IMG/VR virus record: IMGVR_UViG_3300031772_000009 | Location: 27,362-91,361 of that record | Strand: one strand, 5' to 3' | DNA from: a virus | DNA length: 64,000 bases | In this document: positions 7,843 to 14,885 of the stretch, piece by piece | Layout of the letters: every line of letters begins with the position of its first letter | How positions within the stretch are numbered: the first letter of the stretch is position 1 | Translations under genes and position numbers: made by a program | Notes under the pieces: model-generated | Told to the model about the DNA's origin: nothing | The model's input: the letters and a program-made list of their open reading frames with translations, nothing else | Databases searched by the model: none

Positions 7843-7917
7843 ATGCCACATTCAAGTAAGGGAATATTCAGTCTCAGAAATATCTGGAAAGCAATAAAGA
7901 AGTTGTTTAAACAATGA
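7843..7917 (+). CDS. 24-aa cationic amphipathic peptide
   Basis: After a short Ser/Gly lead, residues 8-24 would form an amphipathic helix with Phe, Leu, Ile and Trp on one face and Lys/Arg on the other. GTGATGG precedes the ATG by eight bases and the stop overlaps the next ATG, which supports translation. It resembles membrane-active peptides, but no activity can be claimed from sequence. Confidence 0.4.
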   Translation: MPHSSKGIFSLRNIWKAIKKLFKQ

Positions 7918-8048
7918 AAAAACTATATATATGTCCAGTTAGGGATAATTGTCCATATCATTATGATGCTTGCACAGACCCAACCAAATTCTGTAGAATA
8001 ATAGAAGATACACCAGAACACTTCCAAAAGGAGATAAACAAACAGTGA
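7914..8048 (+). CDS. four-cysteine microprotein (44 aa)
   Basis: Cysteines at CPVRDNC and, further on, DACTDPTKFC give a compact four-ligand site within 30 residues. It overlaps both neighbours by four bases, the usual sign of coupled translation in this operon. No family is recognised. Confidence 0.55.
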   Translation: MKKLYICPVRDNCPYHYDACTDPTKFCRIIEDTPEHFQKEINKQ

Positions 8049-8344
8049 CACCGTTAAAAAGATGTGAGGGTTTCGGAGTAAAATTTAGCGAGACAGACGA
8101 GATTTGCAAGCAATGTGATGATGCTATGGAGTGTATGCAAGAATTTCTGGACGAACAATTCAAAATTGGTAGTGGACAAAGATTTCCCGTTGAGACCGCA
8201 TTGAAGGTTAGAGAGAAGCCGCCAATCAGTATAATGTTTCCGAAGGTTGGAGACGACAACATAAGTTTTTCCATCTATTTTAACAAGGAATGGCTGAAGA
8301 AACAACTCTTCGGAGACCGAGATAACGATAAGAAGGAAGGTTAA
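8045..8344 (+). CDS. hypothetical protein with cysteine cluster (99 aa)
   Basis: A GTG start overlaps the previous stop. Four cysteines fall in the first 30 residues (RCEGF, CKQCDDAMEC), and the C-terminal half is beta-rich (ISIMFPKVGDDNISFSIYF). It may pair a zinc site with a small beta domain. Unknown function. Confidence 0.55.
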   Translation: MTPLKRCEGFGVKFSETDEICKQCDDAMECMQEFLDEQFKIGSGQRFPVETALKVREKPPISIMFPKVGDDNISFSIYFNKEWLKKQLFGDRDNDKKEG

Positions 8345-8529
8345 TGAAGATTAATCTGTGGATAGAACCAAAAGATGAGGAGCAATTCAGAGAAGACTTG
8401 AGAAAGTTCTTGAATGACCACGCTAAGAATTATGAAGAAACAATAGTCATAGATGGTAAGGCTGTAGTTCAAGAAACAAACGAATATAGTAAAGCTTGGT
8501 ACTATAAAATCGAGAAGGAAGAAAAATGA
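8344..8529 (+). CDS. hypothetical protein (61 aa)
   Basis: Small acidic protein that begins at the last base of the previous stop (TAATG) and has no cysteines. A helix in the first half and a beta hairpin in the second (TIVIDGKAVVQET) are likely. No family is recognised. Confidence 0.55.
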   Translation: MKINLWIEPKDEEQFREDLRKFLNDHAKNYEETIVIDGKAVVQETNEYSKAWYYKIEKEEK

Positions 8530-8696
8530 AGTTTGTGATTGGTAGAAAAAGTAAAAGTATCGAAAAGAGCATGGATATTATTGATGACTACCTATATGAC
8601 GAACATGGAAACGCTAAAGACCGAGAGTTTTACTTTACCATATTTCCTAGACCAGAAATAAATGATTACGCATTAAGCAAAAGGGTTGAAAGATAA
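8526..8696 (+). CDS. hypothetical protein (56 aa)
   Basis: A short charged protein (MKFVIGRKSKSIEKS...) whose start overlaps the previous gene and whose stop lies one base before the RNA ligase start. Position suggests co-translation with the ligase fragment. No motif seen. Confidence 0.5.
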   Translation: MKFVIGRKSKSIEKSMDIIDDYLYDEHGNAKDREFYFTIFPRPEINDYALSKRVER

Positions 8697-8697
8697 A

Positions 8698-9279
8698 ATG
8701 TCGAGAAAGAAAGAAATTCCATGGGAACGTTATTCTCATATACCAATCTTAGAGGGAAACAGAAGGTTGCAAAGACAATTGCTTGGTCTAAGATTACACT
8801 TCACGATTAAACATGACGGACAAAACGTTACTATTTGGCTGAGAAAAAAGAAATACTGCAAGAAGAAAACAGAGATAATAATTTCTAGTCACAACCAAGA
8901 AAACGCTTTCTCAGACATAGTGGCTTGTGTTCAAAAGACAGAAGAATACCAGAAGATTCTTGAACTCATAGCAGACAATCCAACTTTCAGAGTGGTTGCT
9001 GAAGAATGTGCTAAAGGAGCAAGCATCACGGGAATAAGGCAATATTCAAAGGCAACGTTAATCGTAGTTGACATCTTTGACACGGCAATAATGAACTACT
9101 TATCCTATACTCAAGTCTATCAATTCTGTTATCATTATCATATACCAATCGTTGAACTTTACGCTACGACAAGACACAGAACAATCAAGGACTTGATGAA
9201 GTTTTCACACCACGTTCTGGAATACTGTAATAAACCTAAATGTCAATGTCTTGATTGTGGTAAAATATTTGAAAACTAA
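8698..9279 (+). CDS. RNA ligase, N-terminal fragment (motifs I to IIIa)
   Basis: This 193-residue chain carries the front half of a covalent nucleotidyltransferase: motif I KHDG (the Lys would carry AMP) near residue 39, a motif Ia-like SSHNQE, motif III in FRVVAEECAKG, and motif IIIa in LIVVDIFD. These are hallmarks of ATP-dependent RNA ligases (Rnl2-like or archaeal type), which seal RNA through an enzyme-AMP intermediate. Motifs IV and V are missing. They lie in the reading frame at 9952, beyond an inserted HNH gene. The chain ends with CQCLDCGKIFE, which looks like the first knuckle of a zinc ribbon. ATG 8698 is preferred to the TTG at 8686. Confidence 0.8.
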   Translation: MSRKKEIPWERYSHIPILEGNRRLQRQLLGLRLHFTIKHDGQNVTIWLRKKKYCKKKTEIIISSHNQENAFSDIVACVQKTEEYQKILELIADNPTFRVVAEECAKGASITGIRQYSKATLIVVDIFDTAIMNYLSYTQVYQFCYHYHIPIVELYATTRHRTIKDLMKFSHHVLEYCNKPKCQCLDCGKIFEN

Positions 9280-9280
9280 C

Positions 9281-9300
9281 CAAAAGATTTAAATACATGG
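9281..9300 (+). promoter_or_regulatory. TATA promoter of the inserted HNH gene
   Basis: TTTAAATA at 9288-9295 starts nine bases after the stop of the ligase N-fragment, with CAAAAGA upstream. Its location means the HNH gene brings its own transcription start. Confidence 0.7.
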
Positions 9301-9334
9301 TTAATAATTATAATACTCAAAGAGATGATTAAAA

Positions 9335-9967
9335 ATGGGTTTGATATGCAATATATGCAATTTAGAAAAGTCACCCGAGGATTTTTATACTCTTTATAAA
9401 TATGTAAAGAAAAATGGGGAAGAAAGTATTTATAAAAATCTTGTTTGTAAAAAATGTATTCCACTCATTAGAAGAGAAAGATACTATAATGATGAAGTTT
9501 ATAGAACAAAGCGTTTATTGGAAAATAAACTTTGTAAAGAGAAAAAACGAGAAGAATATTTAAAGAAGAGAAGAGAATGGAGAGCAAGAAATAGGGATAA
9601 GATAAACAAAAAATTGAGAGATTTTCACGCTCAACATAAAAAGGAAAAATCGGAATATTATTTAAGGAAATTAAAATATAGTAAAGAATATGCAAAATCA
9701 CATAGAAGAGAAAAAAACGTTTGGCAACAAGATTATCATGAGAAATTGAGAAGAGAACTCGTCCAAAAATTAGGTGGAAAATGTATTAGATGTGAAGAGA
9801 AAGATGTTGATGTATTAGAATTCGACCATATTGAGCCAATATTACAGAGAGAACGTTCATTTTATGGAGTAAAACTTCATCCAGAATTATATCAGCTTCT
9901 TTGTGCTAATTGTCATTGTAAAAAAACAAGAGAAGATATGAAGGTGATATTATGTCAAAAACAATAA
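9335..9967 (+). CDS. HNH homing-type endonuclease splitting the RNA ligase
   Basis: The 210-residue protein has an N-terminal CNIC...CKKC zinc finger, a long basic Arg/Lys/Tyr region and a C-terminal HNH domain (CIRC, EFDHIEPI, LLCANCH). The finger at the start resembles those that add sequence recognition to homing enzymes. The gene lies precisely between the two parts of the RNA ligase and its last 16 bases overlap the start of the second part. GGTGAT within its 3' end serves as ribosome site for that part. Confidence 0.88.
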   Translation: MGLICNICNLEKSPEDFYTLYKYVKKNGEESIYKNLVCKKCIPLIRRERYYNDEVYRTKRLLENKLCKEKKREEYLKKRREWRARNRDKINKKLRDFHAQHKKEKSEYYLRKLKYSKEYAKSHRREKNVWQQDYHEKLRRELVQKLGGKCIRCEEKDVDVLEFDHIEPILQRERSFYGVKLHPELYQLLCANCHCKKTREDMKVILCQKQ

Positions 9968-10323
9968 AGAAATGTCCTTATTGTGGTAGTAAAAATATCT
10001 TCGAATACGGCAAGGATGAGGGCATGGTGATAAAGGCGTTCAATAAGGACGGAGAATACATCATGGCGAAAATAAAGCTGGATTTGCCACGCCCAATAGT
10101 TGAAAGGGTTAGAGAAGGACCGCCGAAACTTCCAGTGATTCCAGAGAGTGAGATTATGGGAGCGATAAGCCATGTGCAAGCAGACTTTGGACTCGATGGA
10201 ACTCCGTCTCATGACATGCCACTTATTGCGAAAGCAATTGCAGAGGAATGTAGGAAACATTTCTATTCTAGCCGTGGAAATCTATTCACGTATTACCAAA
10301 AATATCTGGAGAATCGAAAATGA
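9952..10323 (+). CDS. RNA ligase, C-terminal fragment (motifs IV and V)
   Basis: The 123-residue chain opens with a second zinc knuckle (CPYCGSKNIFE), followed at once by DEGMVIKAF, a clear nucleotidyltransferase motif IV (EGxVxK), and by AKIK, which fits motif V. It shares a reading frame register with the fragment at 8698, so it is the missing half of that ligase. It has its own ATG and GGTGAT ribosome site. The two chains could rejoin as a two-subunit enzyme, held by a zinc ribbon with one knuckle from each, or the gene may be inactivated. Confidence 0.8.
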   Translation: MSKTIKKCPYCGSKNIFEYGKDEGMVIKAFNKDGEYIMAKIKLDLPRPIVERVREGPPKLPVIPESEIMGAISHVQADFGLDGTPSHDMPLIAKAIAEECRKHFYSSRGNLFTYYQKYLENRK

Positions 10324-10547
10324 TTAAAGATGAAGAGAAGTTCCAAGTTGGTGATTATATAGGATTCAATATTTTCGGGACAGATTTAAGAGGAACTGGA
10401 GAAGTTCTTGGAAAGGCATTAGAAGGTATTTGTCCCATGTGGATAGTATTAATAGATGAGAGACCTACAGATACAATGCGAAAAATAAAAGAGAAAGCAC
10501 TTATAATTCAAGAGAACTTTATGACATTAATGGAGCGTAAAAAGTAA
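10320..10547 (+). CDS. hypothetical beta-barrel-like protein (75 aa)
   Basis: The pattern VGDYIGFNIFGTDLRGTGEVLG ... MWIVLID suggests a small SH3-like barrel. It overlaps the ligase fragment by four bases and abuts the NUDIX gene. No family name can be assigned. Confidence 0.6.
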   Translation: MIKDEEKFQVGDYIGFNIFGTDLRGTGEVLGKALEGICPMWIVLIDERPTDTMRKIKEKALIIQENFMTLMERKK

Positions 10548-11006
10548 ATGGAACTTGATAACATTAAAGTGAGTGCAACCGTGATAGTCATATCTAAAGA
10601 CAATAAGGCTCTTATAGTGCAGAGACCACCAGACAAAGCATTTCCGAATCTGTGGACGGTTGCGGGTGGCAAGATTCAAGACACTGATGGAATATTGGAA
10701 AGTGAGGGGTTTCGTTATTATTCAGTAGAAGAATGTGCAAGTCGTGAACTTTGGGAAGAAACTGGAATTACTGTTGAACTTGAGAAACTGAAATATCTTT
10801 GCTCAATTACTACGATATGGGGAAAGACAAGGCGTATTATCTTAAGTTTCTATATTGTTCTGAACGTGAATGCTAAAGATATAGACATAAGATTAACTGA
10901 ATGTCAAGCTTACAGATGGATACAAGAACATGAAATTCCACAATATGGATTCATTCCAGACATCGGTGGAGAAATCAGAGAAGTCTTCAAACGAATTAAG
11001 AAGTGA
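10548..11006 (+). CDS. NUDIX hydrolase
   Basis: The 152-residue protein has the NUDIX box with GGKIQD at its start and RELWEETGI at its catalytic end. The glycine-to-glutamate segment is stretched by an insertion (about ten residues longer than GX5EX7REUXEEXGU). NUDIX enzymes cleave nucleoside diphosphates linked to another group, such as damaged NTPs, capped RNA or dinucleotide cofactors, using divalent metal. Next to an RNA ligase and near a phosphatase it could act on RNA 5' ends or on NAD-like molecules, which is inference. Confidence 0.85.
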   Translation: MELDNIKVSATVIVISKDNKALIVQRPPDKAFPNLWTVAGGKIQDTDGILESEGFRYYSVEECASRELWEETGITVELEKLKYLCSITTIWGKTRRIILSFYIVLNVNAKDIDIRLTECQAYRWIQEHEIPQYGFIPDIGGEIREVFKRIKK

Positions 11007-11016
11007 GACAAAAAAG

Positions 11017-11643
11017 ATGAGTAAAACTATTATAGTTCTGATTATTCTAGCAATAATTATAGTGGGTTTCATTGGGTGGCAACTGTCTTTGCCTTTCAAC
11101 ACTCAAACATTTCACTACAAGCAGTTATACAACGAGATGAGTAAACCAGAATATCTTCAAAGTCTCAGAGAATTCTGTAAGAATGAACTTGGCGATTCTA
11201 TTGACGGCTTGAACTATTCTCAGCTAGTAACTTGGGAACGCAAATATCTAACGTACACACGAAATGAATTCACCAGACGAGAAATGCCAATTGACATTCT
11301 AAACTCCTACATTACTGATGGAGTGGCTTTCGGTAGGTGTGGAGAGTTTGCTTTGCTCTATACGGGACTGTGCCTTGCTAATAACATTCCAGTTAGATTA
11401 ATATTAGACGAATCAAGTTGGACAAACAAGAGCAAGACTGGCGGTGCTGGAGACCACGTTTGGAATCAGATATATGAGAATGACAGATGGATTACGGTAG
11501 ACCCCACCGAGCAACGGTTCGATGACCCAAAAATGTATGTCCGAGACTGGAATAAGGAAGTCAATAACGTGGTAGCCGTCTGGAAGGATGCTTCTGGAAA
11601 CATGGCTACTGAAGACGTTACGAAAGTCTACTGTGAGAAATAG
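11017..11643 (+). CDS. membrane-anchored transglutaminase-fold protein
   Basis: ATG 11017 gives a 208-residue protein that starts with MSKT and one hydrophobic segment (residues 5-22), a signal anchor. The rest matches the transglutaminase-like core: Cys in GRCGEFA, His in GDHVWNQ and Asp in TVDPTE form the catalytic triad in the right order. Proteins with this fold are cysteine proteases, amidases or crosslinking enzymes, and a pseudomurein endopeptidase of methanogen viruses uses the same triad. The anchor suggests action outside the membrane, for instance in exit or surface modification. It overlaps no gene downstream, and a new promoter follows. Confidence 0.8.
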   Translation: MSKTIIVLIILAIIIVGFIGWQLSLPFNTQTFHYKQLYNEMSKPEYLQSLREFCKNELGDSIDGLNYSQLVTWERKYLTYTRNEFTRREMPIDILNSYITDGVAFGRCGEFALLYTGLCLANNIPVRLILDESSWTNKSKTGGAGDHVWNQIYENDRWITVDPTEQRFDDPKMYVRDWNKEVNNVVAVWKDASGNMATEDVTKVYCEK

Positions 11644-11644
11644 T

Positions 11645-11670
11645 CCATAAAGGTTTATATAGTAGAAACG
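11645..11670 (+). promoter_or_regulatory. archaeal TATA promoter, extended early type
   Basis: CATAAAGG, TTTATATA (11654-11661) and GTAGAAACG form one of the best matches to the early consensus. It would transcribe a leader of roughly 130 bases before the gene at 11815. Confidence 0.85.
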
Positions 11671-11679
11671 TTATGGTGA

Positions 11680-11814
11680 AGATAGGAGTATTATAAAGCG
11701 GTGTTGAGTGGAGTTAAGTCAAGTGGTGTGGAGATAAGTGGAGTAAACTAAAGTAAACCACAGAACCTACCCACCCATTTCCCGAATAAAAATCTGGAAT
11801 GAGGTCTAAAAAAT
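11680..11814 (+). other. G-rich untranslated leader with direct repeat
   Basis: The stretch contains GAGTGGAGTTAA and, 30 bases on, AAGTGGAGTAAA, within a strand-biased G/A-rich sequence followed by a C-rich segment (CCTACCCACCCATTTCCC) that could pair with it. No reading frame is convincing. It is the leader of the small zinc protein gene. Confidence 0.45.
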
Positions 11815-11985
11815 ATGAGAGCTATTGAGACGGTAACAATCTTGGACAAATCTACTGGAGAACTTTTTTTAATCAGATGTGGAAGTTGTGGAAATCCGAT
11901 TTACCATATAATTTTCTTTGGATGTTCCGTTGATTATTGCCCAATTTGCCACCGAGCAAAAGGCAAAATTCTACACAATAATTGA
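11815..11985 (+). CDS. zinc ribbon microprotein (56 aa)
   Basis: CGSCG near residue 24 and CPICH near residue 43 form a classical zinc ribbon preceded by a beta hairpin. The ATG follows a run of A residues and no strong ribosome site is seen. It is the only coding frame after the promoter at 11654. Confidence 0.6.
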   Translation: MRAIETVTILDKSTGELFLIRCGSCGNPIYHIIFFGCSVDYCPICHRAKGKILHNN

Positions 11986-11992
11986 ACCTTCC

Positions 11993-12013
11993 AAAAAGTC
12001 GCCTATGTGCGAC
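11993..12013 (-). terminator. hairpin plus T-run terminator of the DUF4258 cassette
   Basis: Read on the minus strand, GTCGC-ACATAG-GCGAC is followed by five T residues. A second copy with a compensatory G-U pair occurs downstream of the other minus-strand cassette gene (18984-19006). Confidence 0.6.
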
Positions 12014-12019
12014 CCCACT

Positions 12020-12237
12020 TTTTCTTCTATTTTGGAGAGGGGGGCAAGTGCTTACCCCTCTCTTACATTCTTTCAGTGGTTGCACTACTGAACAGCCGTT
12101 CAGTTTTTAGAACGGTCTTCCTTTGCTCAGTACACTATTTAAATGCTCATCGCTATTGAGCATTCCCTTTTCTGGAAACTTAACTGTTTTCTAGCTTTTT
12201 TTCGGTGGAAAGTGGTCACATATCGGCGGGTCAAATT
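12020..12237. other. hairpin-rich noncoding segment
   Basis: Several inverted repeats are packed here: AGAGGGG/CCCCTCT, CTGAAC/GTTCAG and CCGTTC/GAACGG, which share the same GTTC and so exclude each other. AATGCTCA/TGAGCATT, with a seven-base loop, follows directly after a TATTTAAATG box. No open frame is seen. It is the 3' side of the minus-strand DUF4258 gene and may be transcribed as its trailer or from the TTTAAAT box on the plus strand. Confidence 0.5.
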
Positions 12238-12558
12238 TCACTGAGTTCTGAGGCGTTTCTGATATGGATTACTTGTTATATTGTGGCTTTCACCATGGTA
12301 AACAGAGACCACCATAACGCCTTTCTCATATGACTCACACCACACTACGGTTAGACCATTCCAGAAACTAGAATGATGTGGTTTCTTATTCCATGCCCTA
12401 GACTTGTCATTCTGATTAGAACGGTCAAATTTGGCAATTCCGTTCAGCAAGACCTCTTTCACTTCTTGTTCCGTGATGTTCTCCAGAGCCATCTTCTGTT
12501 TTGCATGTTGACTATAATACAAGCCATTTTCTACTAAAGTTTCCAATTGCATAACCAT
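12238..12558 (-). CDS. DUF4258 protein (RelE/ParE-like fold)
   Basis: The 106-residue product has the DUF4258 signature YSQHAKQKM at residues 15-23 followed by ITEQEVKEVLLNG, and a strand with TVVWCES then VVSVYHGE. This family is structurally related to toxins of the RelE/ParE group, although many members are not toxic, and no partner antitoxin gene lies next to it. It is a lone minus-strand gene between plus-strand operons with its own TATA box and terminator, so it looks like a moron-type cassette. The start ATG is 16 bases from the TATA box, giving an almost leaderless transcript. Confidence 0.7.
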   Translation of the reverse strand: MVMQLETLVENGLYYSQHAKQKMALENITEQEVKEVLLNGIAKFDRSNQNDKSRAWNKKPHHSSFWNGLTVVWCESYEKGVMVVSVYHGESHNITSNPYQKRLRTQ

Positions 12559-12573
12559 ATCTACACGGTTCGA

Positions 12574-12582
12574 CTATATAAA
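12574..12582 (-). promoter_or_regulatory. TATA box for the minus-strand DUF4258 gene
   Basis: On the minus strand the sequence reads AAGTTTATATAGTCG. It lies immediately upstream of the gene start. Confidence 0.7.
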
Positions 12583-12625
12583 CTTGGCATGGAGTTACAG
12601 ACACGTTTCAGAATTTCGGAATAAA

Positions 12626-12650
12626 ACCATTAAAGCTTAAATAGTGGAAG
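12626..12650 (+). promoter_or_regulatory. archaeal TATA promoter, extended early type
   Basis: ATTAAAG, CTTAAATA (12636-12643) and GTGGAAG match the early consensus. The HExxH gene at 12676 follows about 33 bases later. Confidence 0.75.
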
Positions 12651-12675
12651 CATAAGGATATATAAGTGATGTAAG

Positions 12676-12945
12676 ATGAGATTCAAATTTTACTTTCCTA
12701 GAATAACAGAATGTATTGTTGACGGATTAAAGATTAGAAGGCGTGTTTCACATGATATTTTTGTGAGATGTGACGGAATATTCGACATGGACAGTAAAGG
12801 AAGAGTAATATTCGTTTTTGGCAAAAGTCACACTTTCAAAAGCGTCATTGACACGATAAACCATGAAAGCCTACATTGGGTTCTGGACAAGATTGAGGGA
12901 TATGACGTTTCTCAAGCATTTGATAAGATAATTGGTTTTGAATAA
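12676..12945 (+). CDS. miniature HExxH protein (89 aa)
   Basis: One of six small proteins in this window built around a zincin helix. HESLH at residues 63-67 is followed by G at position +12, S at +16 and D at +20 from the first His. The N-terminal half is beta-rich. In zinc metallopeptidases the two His bind zinc, Glu activates water and a third ligand follows. The fixed-distance Asp is the natural candidate here. At 89 residues it is far shorter than normal zincins, so catalysis is uncertain. It is the first gene after the promoter at 12636 and is followed two bases later by an HNH gene. Confidence 0.7.
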   Translation: MRFKFYFPRITECIVDGLKIRRRVSHDIFVRCDGIFDMDSKGRVIFVFGKSHTFKSVIDTINHESLHWVLDKIEGYDVSQAFDKIIGFE

Positions 12946-12947
12946 AA

Positions 12948-13376
12948 ATGACAACAGAACAACGAAAAGAACAAATGAGAAAATATAATCGAGTATATCA
13001 TCAAGAACATAAAGAACAACTTAAAGAATACCGTAAACAATGGTATAAAAACCATCCAGAATACTTTAGAGAATATAACAAGAAATGGCATAAAGAACAT
13101 CCAGAACAATCTAAAGAATCTAAAAGAAAATATATTCGTAAACTTCACGATAGAGTTATTGATTTTCTTGGTGGAAAGTGTGTAAGTTGTGGAATAACCG
13201 ATAAACGAGTATTACAAGTAAACCATATCAATAATGATGGAACAGAGGAAATCAAAAAGATTGGTACAAGACCATTTTATTTTGCTATTCTCCAGAATAA
13301 AAGACCGATTAATGATTTAGATGTTAGATGTGCCAATTGTAATATTCTCTATAGATGGAAAGATAAGAAAAGATAA
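12948..13376 (+). CDS. HNH homing-type endonuclease
   Basis: The 142-residue protein has a basic N-terminus of repeated YRxxxxE/KEHPEQ units (residues 10-60) and an HNH domain with CVSCG, VNHINNDG and VRCANCN. It sits between two HExxH genes, as if it had entered a tandem pair. Start at the ATG two bases after the preceding stop. Confidence 0.85.
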   Translation: MTTEQRKEQMRKYNRVYHQEHKEQLKEYRKQWYKNHPEYFREYNKKWHKEHPEQSKESKRKYIRKLHDRVIDFLGGKCVSCGITDKRVLQVNHINNDGTEEIKKIGTRPFYFAILQNKRPINDLDVRCANCNILYRWKDKKR

Positions 13377-13392
13377 TTAAGGAATGATAAAA

Positions 13393-13698
13393 ATGAGTAA
13401 GGATAAGGAGATATTCGGTTTAACCATAGCGTCTTTTCAATGTAATGCATTACAATATGATGAGAAAACCAGAACAATTCGTTTGCCTAACTTGTCATGG
13501 GTTAAACGTAAATTTGGATATTTACCAAAAGAAAGTGAACTTGCGGGTATAAAACATCTTTGTCAATCTTTCACGCATGAATTCCTACATTTTTGGCTAC
13601 ATGAAAACATAGGTTATGGAGCCATGTATGAATGGGATAATATAGACAAAAACAGAGAAAACACGGAATATTTAATATCCTCTATAGGAAGTCTCTAA
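13393..13698 (+). CDS. miniature HExxH protein (101 aa)
   Basis: HEFLH in FTHEFLHFWLHENIG is followed by G at +12 and D at +20 from the first His, the same spacing as in its relatives, although the Ser at +16 is Met here. ATG 13393 is preferred to 13384 because AAGGA lies nine bases upstream of it. The N-terminal part is beta-rich. A zinc-dependent hydrolase or zinc-binding protein is suggested. Confidence 0.65.
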   Translation: MSKDKEIFGLTIASFQCNALQYDEKTRTIRLPNLSWVKRKFGYLPKESELAGIKHLCQSFTHEFLHFWLHENIGYGAMYEWDNIDKNRENTEYLISSIGSL

Positions 13699-13857
13699 AT
13701 GAGTAATTTCATAGATTCATGGTATATCGTAAAACGAATACAAGATAGAGGCAAAATCTTCAATGTGTTTCACAGAAGATTCTTTCACAGATTAATCTGT
13801 CCATATCTGGAAATCACACTGTATAGGTTGTGGAAAAATGGCTCTAAAGTGTTGTGA
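13699..13857 (+). CDS. basic microprotein (52 aa)
   Basis: The ATG directly follows the previous stop. The peptide is rich in Arg, Phe and His (VFHRRFFHRLICPYLEITLYRLW) and could lie on a membrane surface. It overlaps the next gene by 20 bases. No family is recognised. Confidence 0.45.
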   Translation: MSNFIDSWYIVKRIQDRGKIFNVFHRRFFHRLICPYLEITLYRLWKNGSKVL

Positions 13858-13996
13858 CAAATGCGGAAAACAAGTTTCTACGGATAAAATACGTCTGTAT
13901 CGGAATATAGAAGGGAAAAGAATGTCCATATCGTGGATTTGCGAAAGTTGCTGGAGAAAAGAAGAAAAGAATCGGAAAAACACCATAAAACTTTAA
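13838..13996 (+). CDS. zinc ribbon microprotein (52 aa)
   Basis: CCDKCG at residues 5-10 and CESCW near residue 36 make a zinc ribbon with a basic C-terminal tail. Its TAA stop is part of the TTTAAATA box of the next promoter, an example of how tightly the genome is packed. Confidence 0.6.
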   Translation: MALKCCDKCGKQVSTDKIRLYRNIEGKRMSISWICESCWRKEEKNRKNTIKL

Positions 13997-14006
13997 ATAG
14001 GTCGAA
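13983..14006 (+). promoter_or_regulatory. archaeal TATA promoter, extended early type
   Basis: CATAAAAC, TTTAAATA (13992-13999) and GGTCGAAA. It overlaps the end of the preceding gene and serves 14033 onward. Confidence 0.75.
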
Positions 14007-14032
14007 ATGGTGAATAGGGTAAGGTCGAAAAA

Positions 14033-14281
14033 ATGTCAAGAATCTTTAAAGTGAATGAAAACATAGAAATTGTCTGTGACTCTGTAGGCACAAGATACGG
14101 TTTTAGGCATGATGCAAGACTGTTCGTTAACGGATATGAGAAAGAAAAAGCGAAATGTTGTTACTATAATCGGACATGGGAAAGATTTGCATTTGAATCT
14201 GTCGTACTAAAACTGTTAGAACAAACAGAGCTTTTGACTGAATCTGAAAAAGAACAGTTTAAATCTACTCTTAGAGGTTGA
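14033..14281 (+). CDS. hypothetical protein (82 aa)
   Basis: First gene after the promoter at 13992. Two beta strands and an Arg/Tyr-rich middle are followed by a charged helix (LLTESEKEQFKSTL). No motif is recognised. Confidence 0.6.
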   Translation: MSRIFKVNENIEIVCDSVGTRYGFRHDARLFVNGYEKEKAKCCYYNRTWERFAFESVVLKLLEQTELLTESEKEQFKSTLRG

Positions 14282-14286
14282 AAAAC

Positions 14287-14664
14287 ATGAAGATACAAGA
14301 ACTGAAAGAAAAACTGAAGTCTGAAATAAAACCGTCTGATTCATGGTTACAGAATCAATTTCCAGCTAATCCAAACGAAAGATATTCGAAACTAACATAT
14401 AACAACTTCCAGAACATAGAAGACTGTTTCGGTAAAGAAGCAAGTAATGAACTAAAAGCTTTTCTTGCTAAAAATCCTACGAAAGCGGTAGTTGTGGCTG
14501 AACTCACAAAGAAGGGAAATGTAAAAAAGAGACCGAGACTATTTACAGATTTGGGTTCTGGTTATTGTCATTGGGCAACATACTACGGACAATATGAACT
14601 ATTTGCTTGTGCTACGCATATGGAAGGATTCATAGAAGTTTTCCAGAACATGGGAGAGAACTAA
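14287..14664 (+). CDS. hypothetical protein (125 aa)
   Basis: ATG 14287 follows GAGGTTGA at about nine bases and is preferred over an upstream TTG. The product has a helical N-terminus, a region with NPTKAVVVAEL and a His/Trp/Tyr-rich centre (GYCHWATYYGQYE). No family can be named. Confidence 0.6.
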   Translation: MKIQELKEKLKSEIKPSDSWLQNQFPANPNERYSKLTYNNFQNIEDCFGKEASNELKAFLAKNPTKAVVVAELTKKGNVKKRPRLFTDLGSGYCHWATYYGQYELFACATHMEGFIEVFQNMGEN

Positions 14665-14665
14665 A

Positions 14666-14884
14666 ATGTCTGTAAAAAATGACATAGTTGAAAAGATAAT
14701 GCGGTATGAAGATGGAAGAATGTCGAAAGAAGAAGTTCTGGAATTCTTTGCGGAATTAATAAAAGACGGAACATGTTGGCATTTACAGGGGTCCTATGGT
14801 CGTACTGCAAGAGATTTCATAGAGTCTGGATTTGTTGACTCAAACGGAAATATCTTACGTAGATATGGAGAGGAAGAGGGTTAA
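14666..14884 (+). CDS. hypothetical protein (72 aa)
   Basis: A small acidic helical protein. SKEEVLEFFAELI and ARDFIESGFVDSNGN suggest a short helical domain of the kind found in DNA-binding or partner proteins. It belongs to the operon from 14033. Confidence 0.55.
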   Translation: MSVKNDIVEKIMRYEDGRMSKEEVLEFFAELIKDGTCWHLQGSYGRTARDFIESGFVDSNGNILRRYGEEEG

Positions 14885-14885
14885 C

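Noticed and set aside
9280-9951. Group I intron in the RNA ligase
   Set aside because: No P3-P7 core pattern was recognised, the HNH gene has its own promoter, and the second ligase part has its own ribosome site and ATG.
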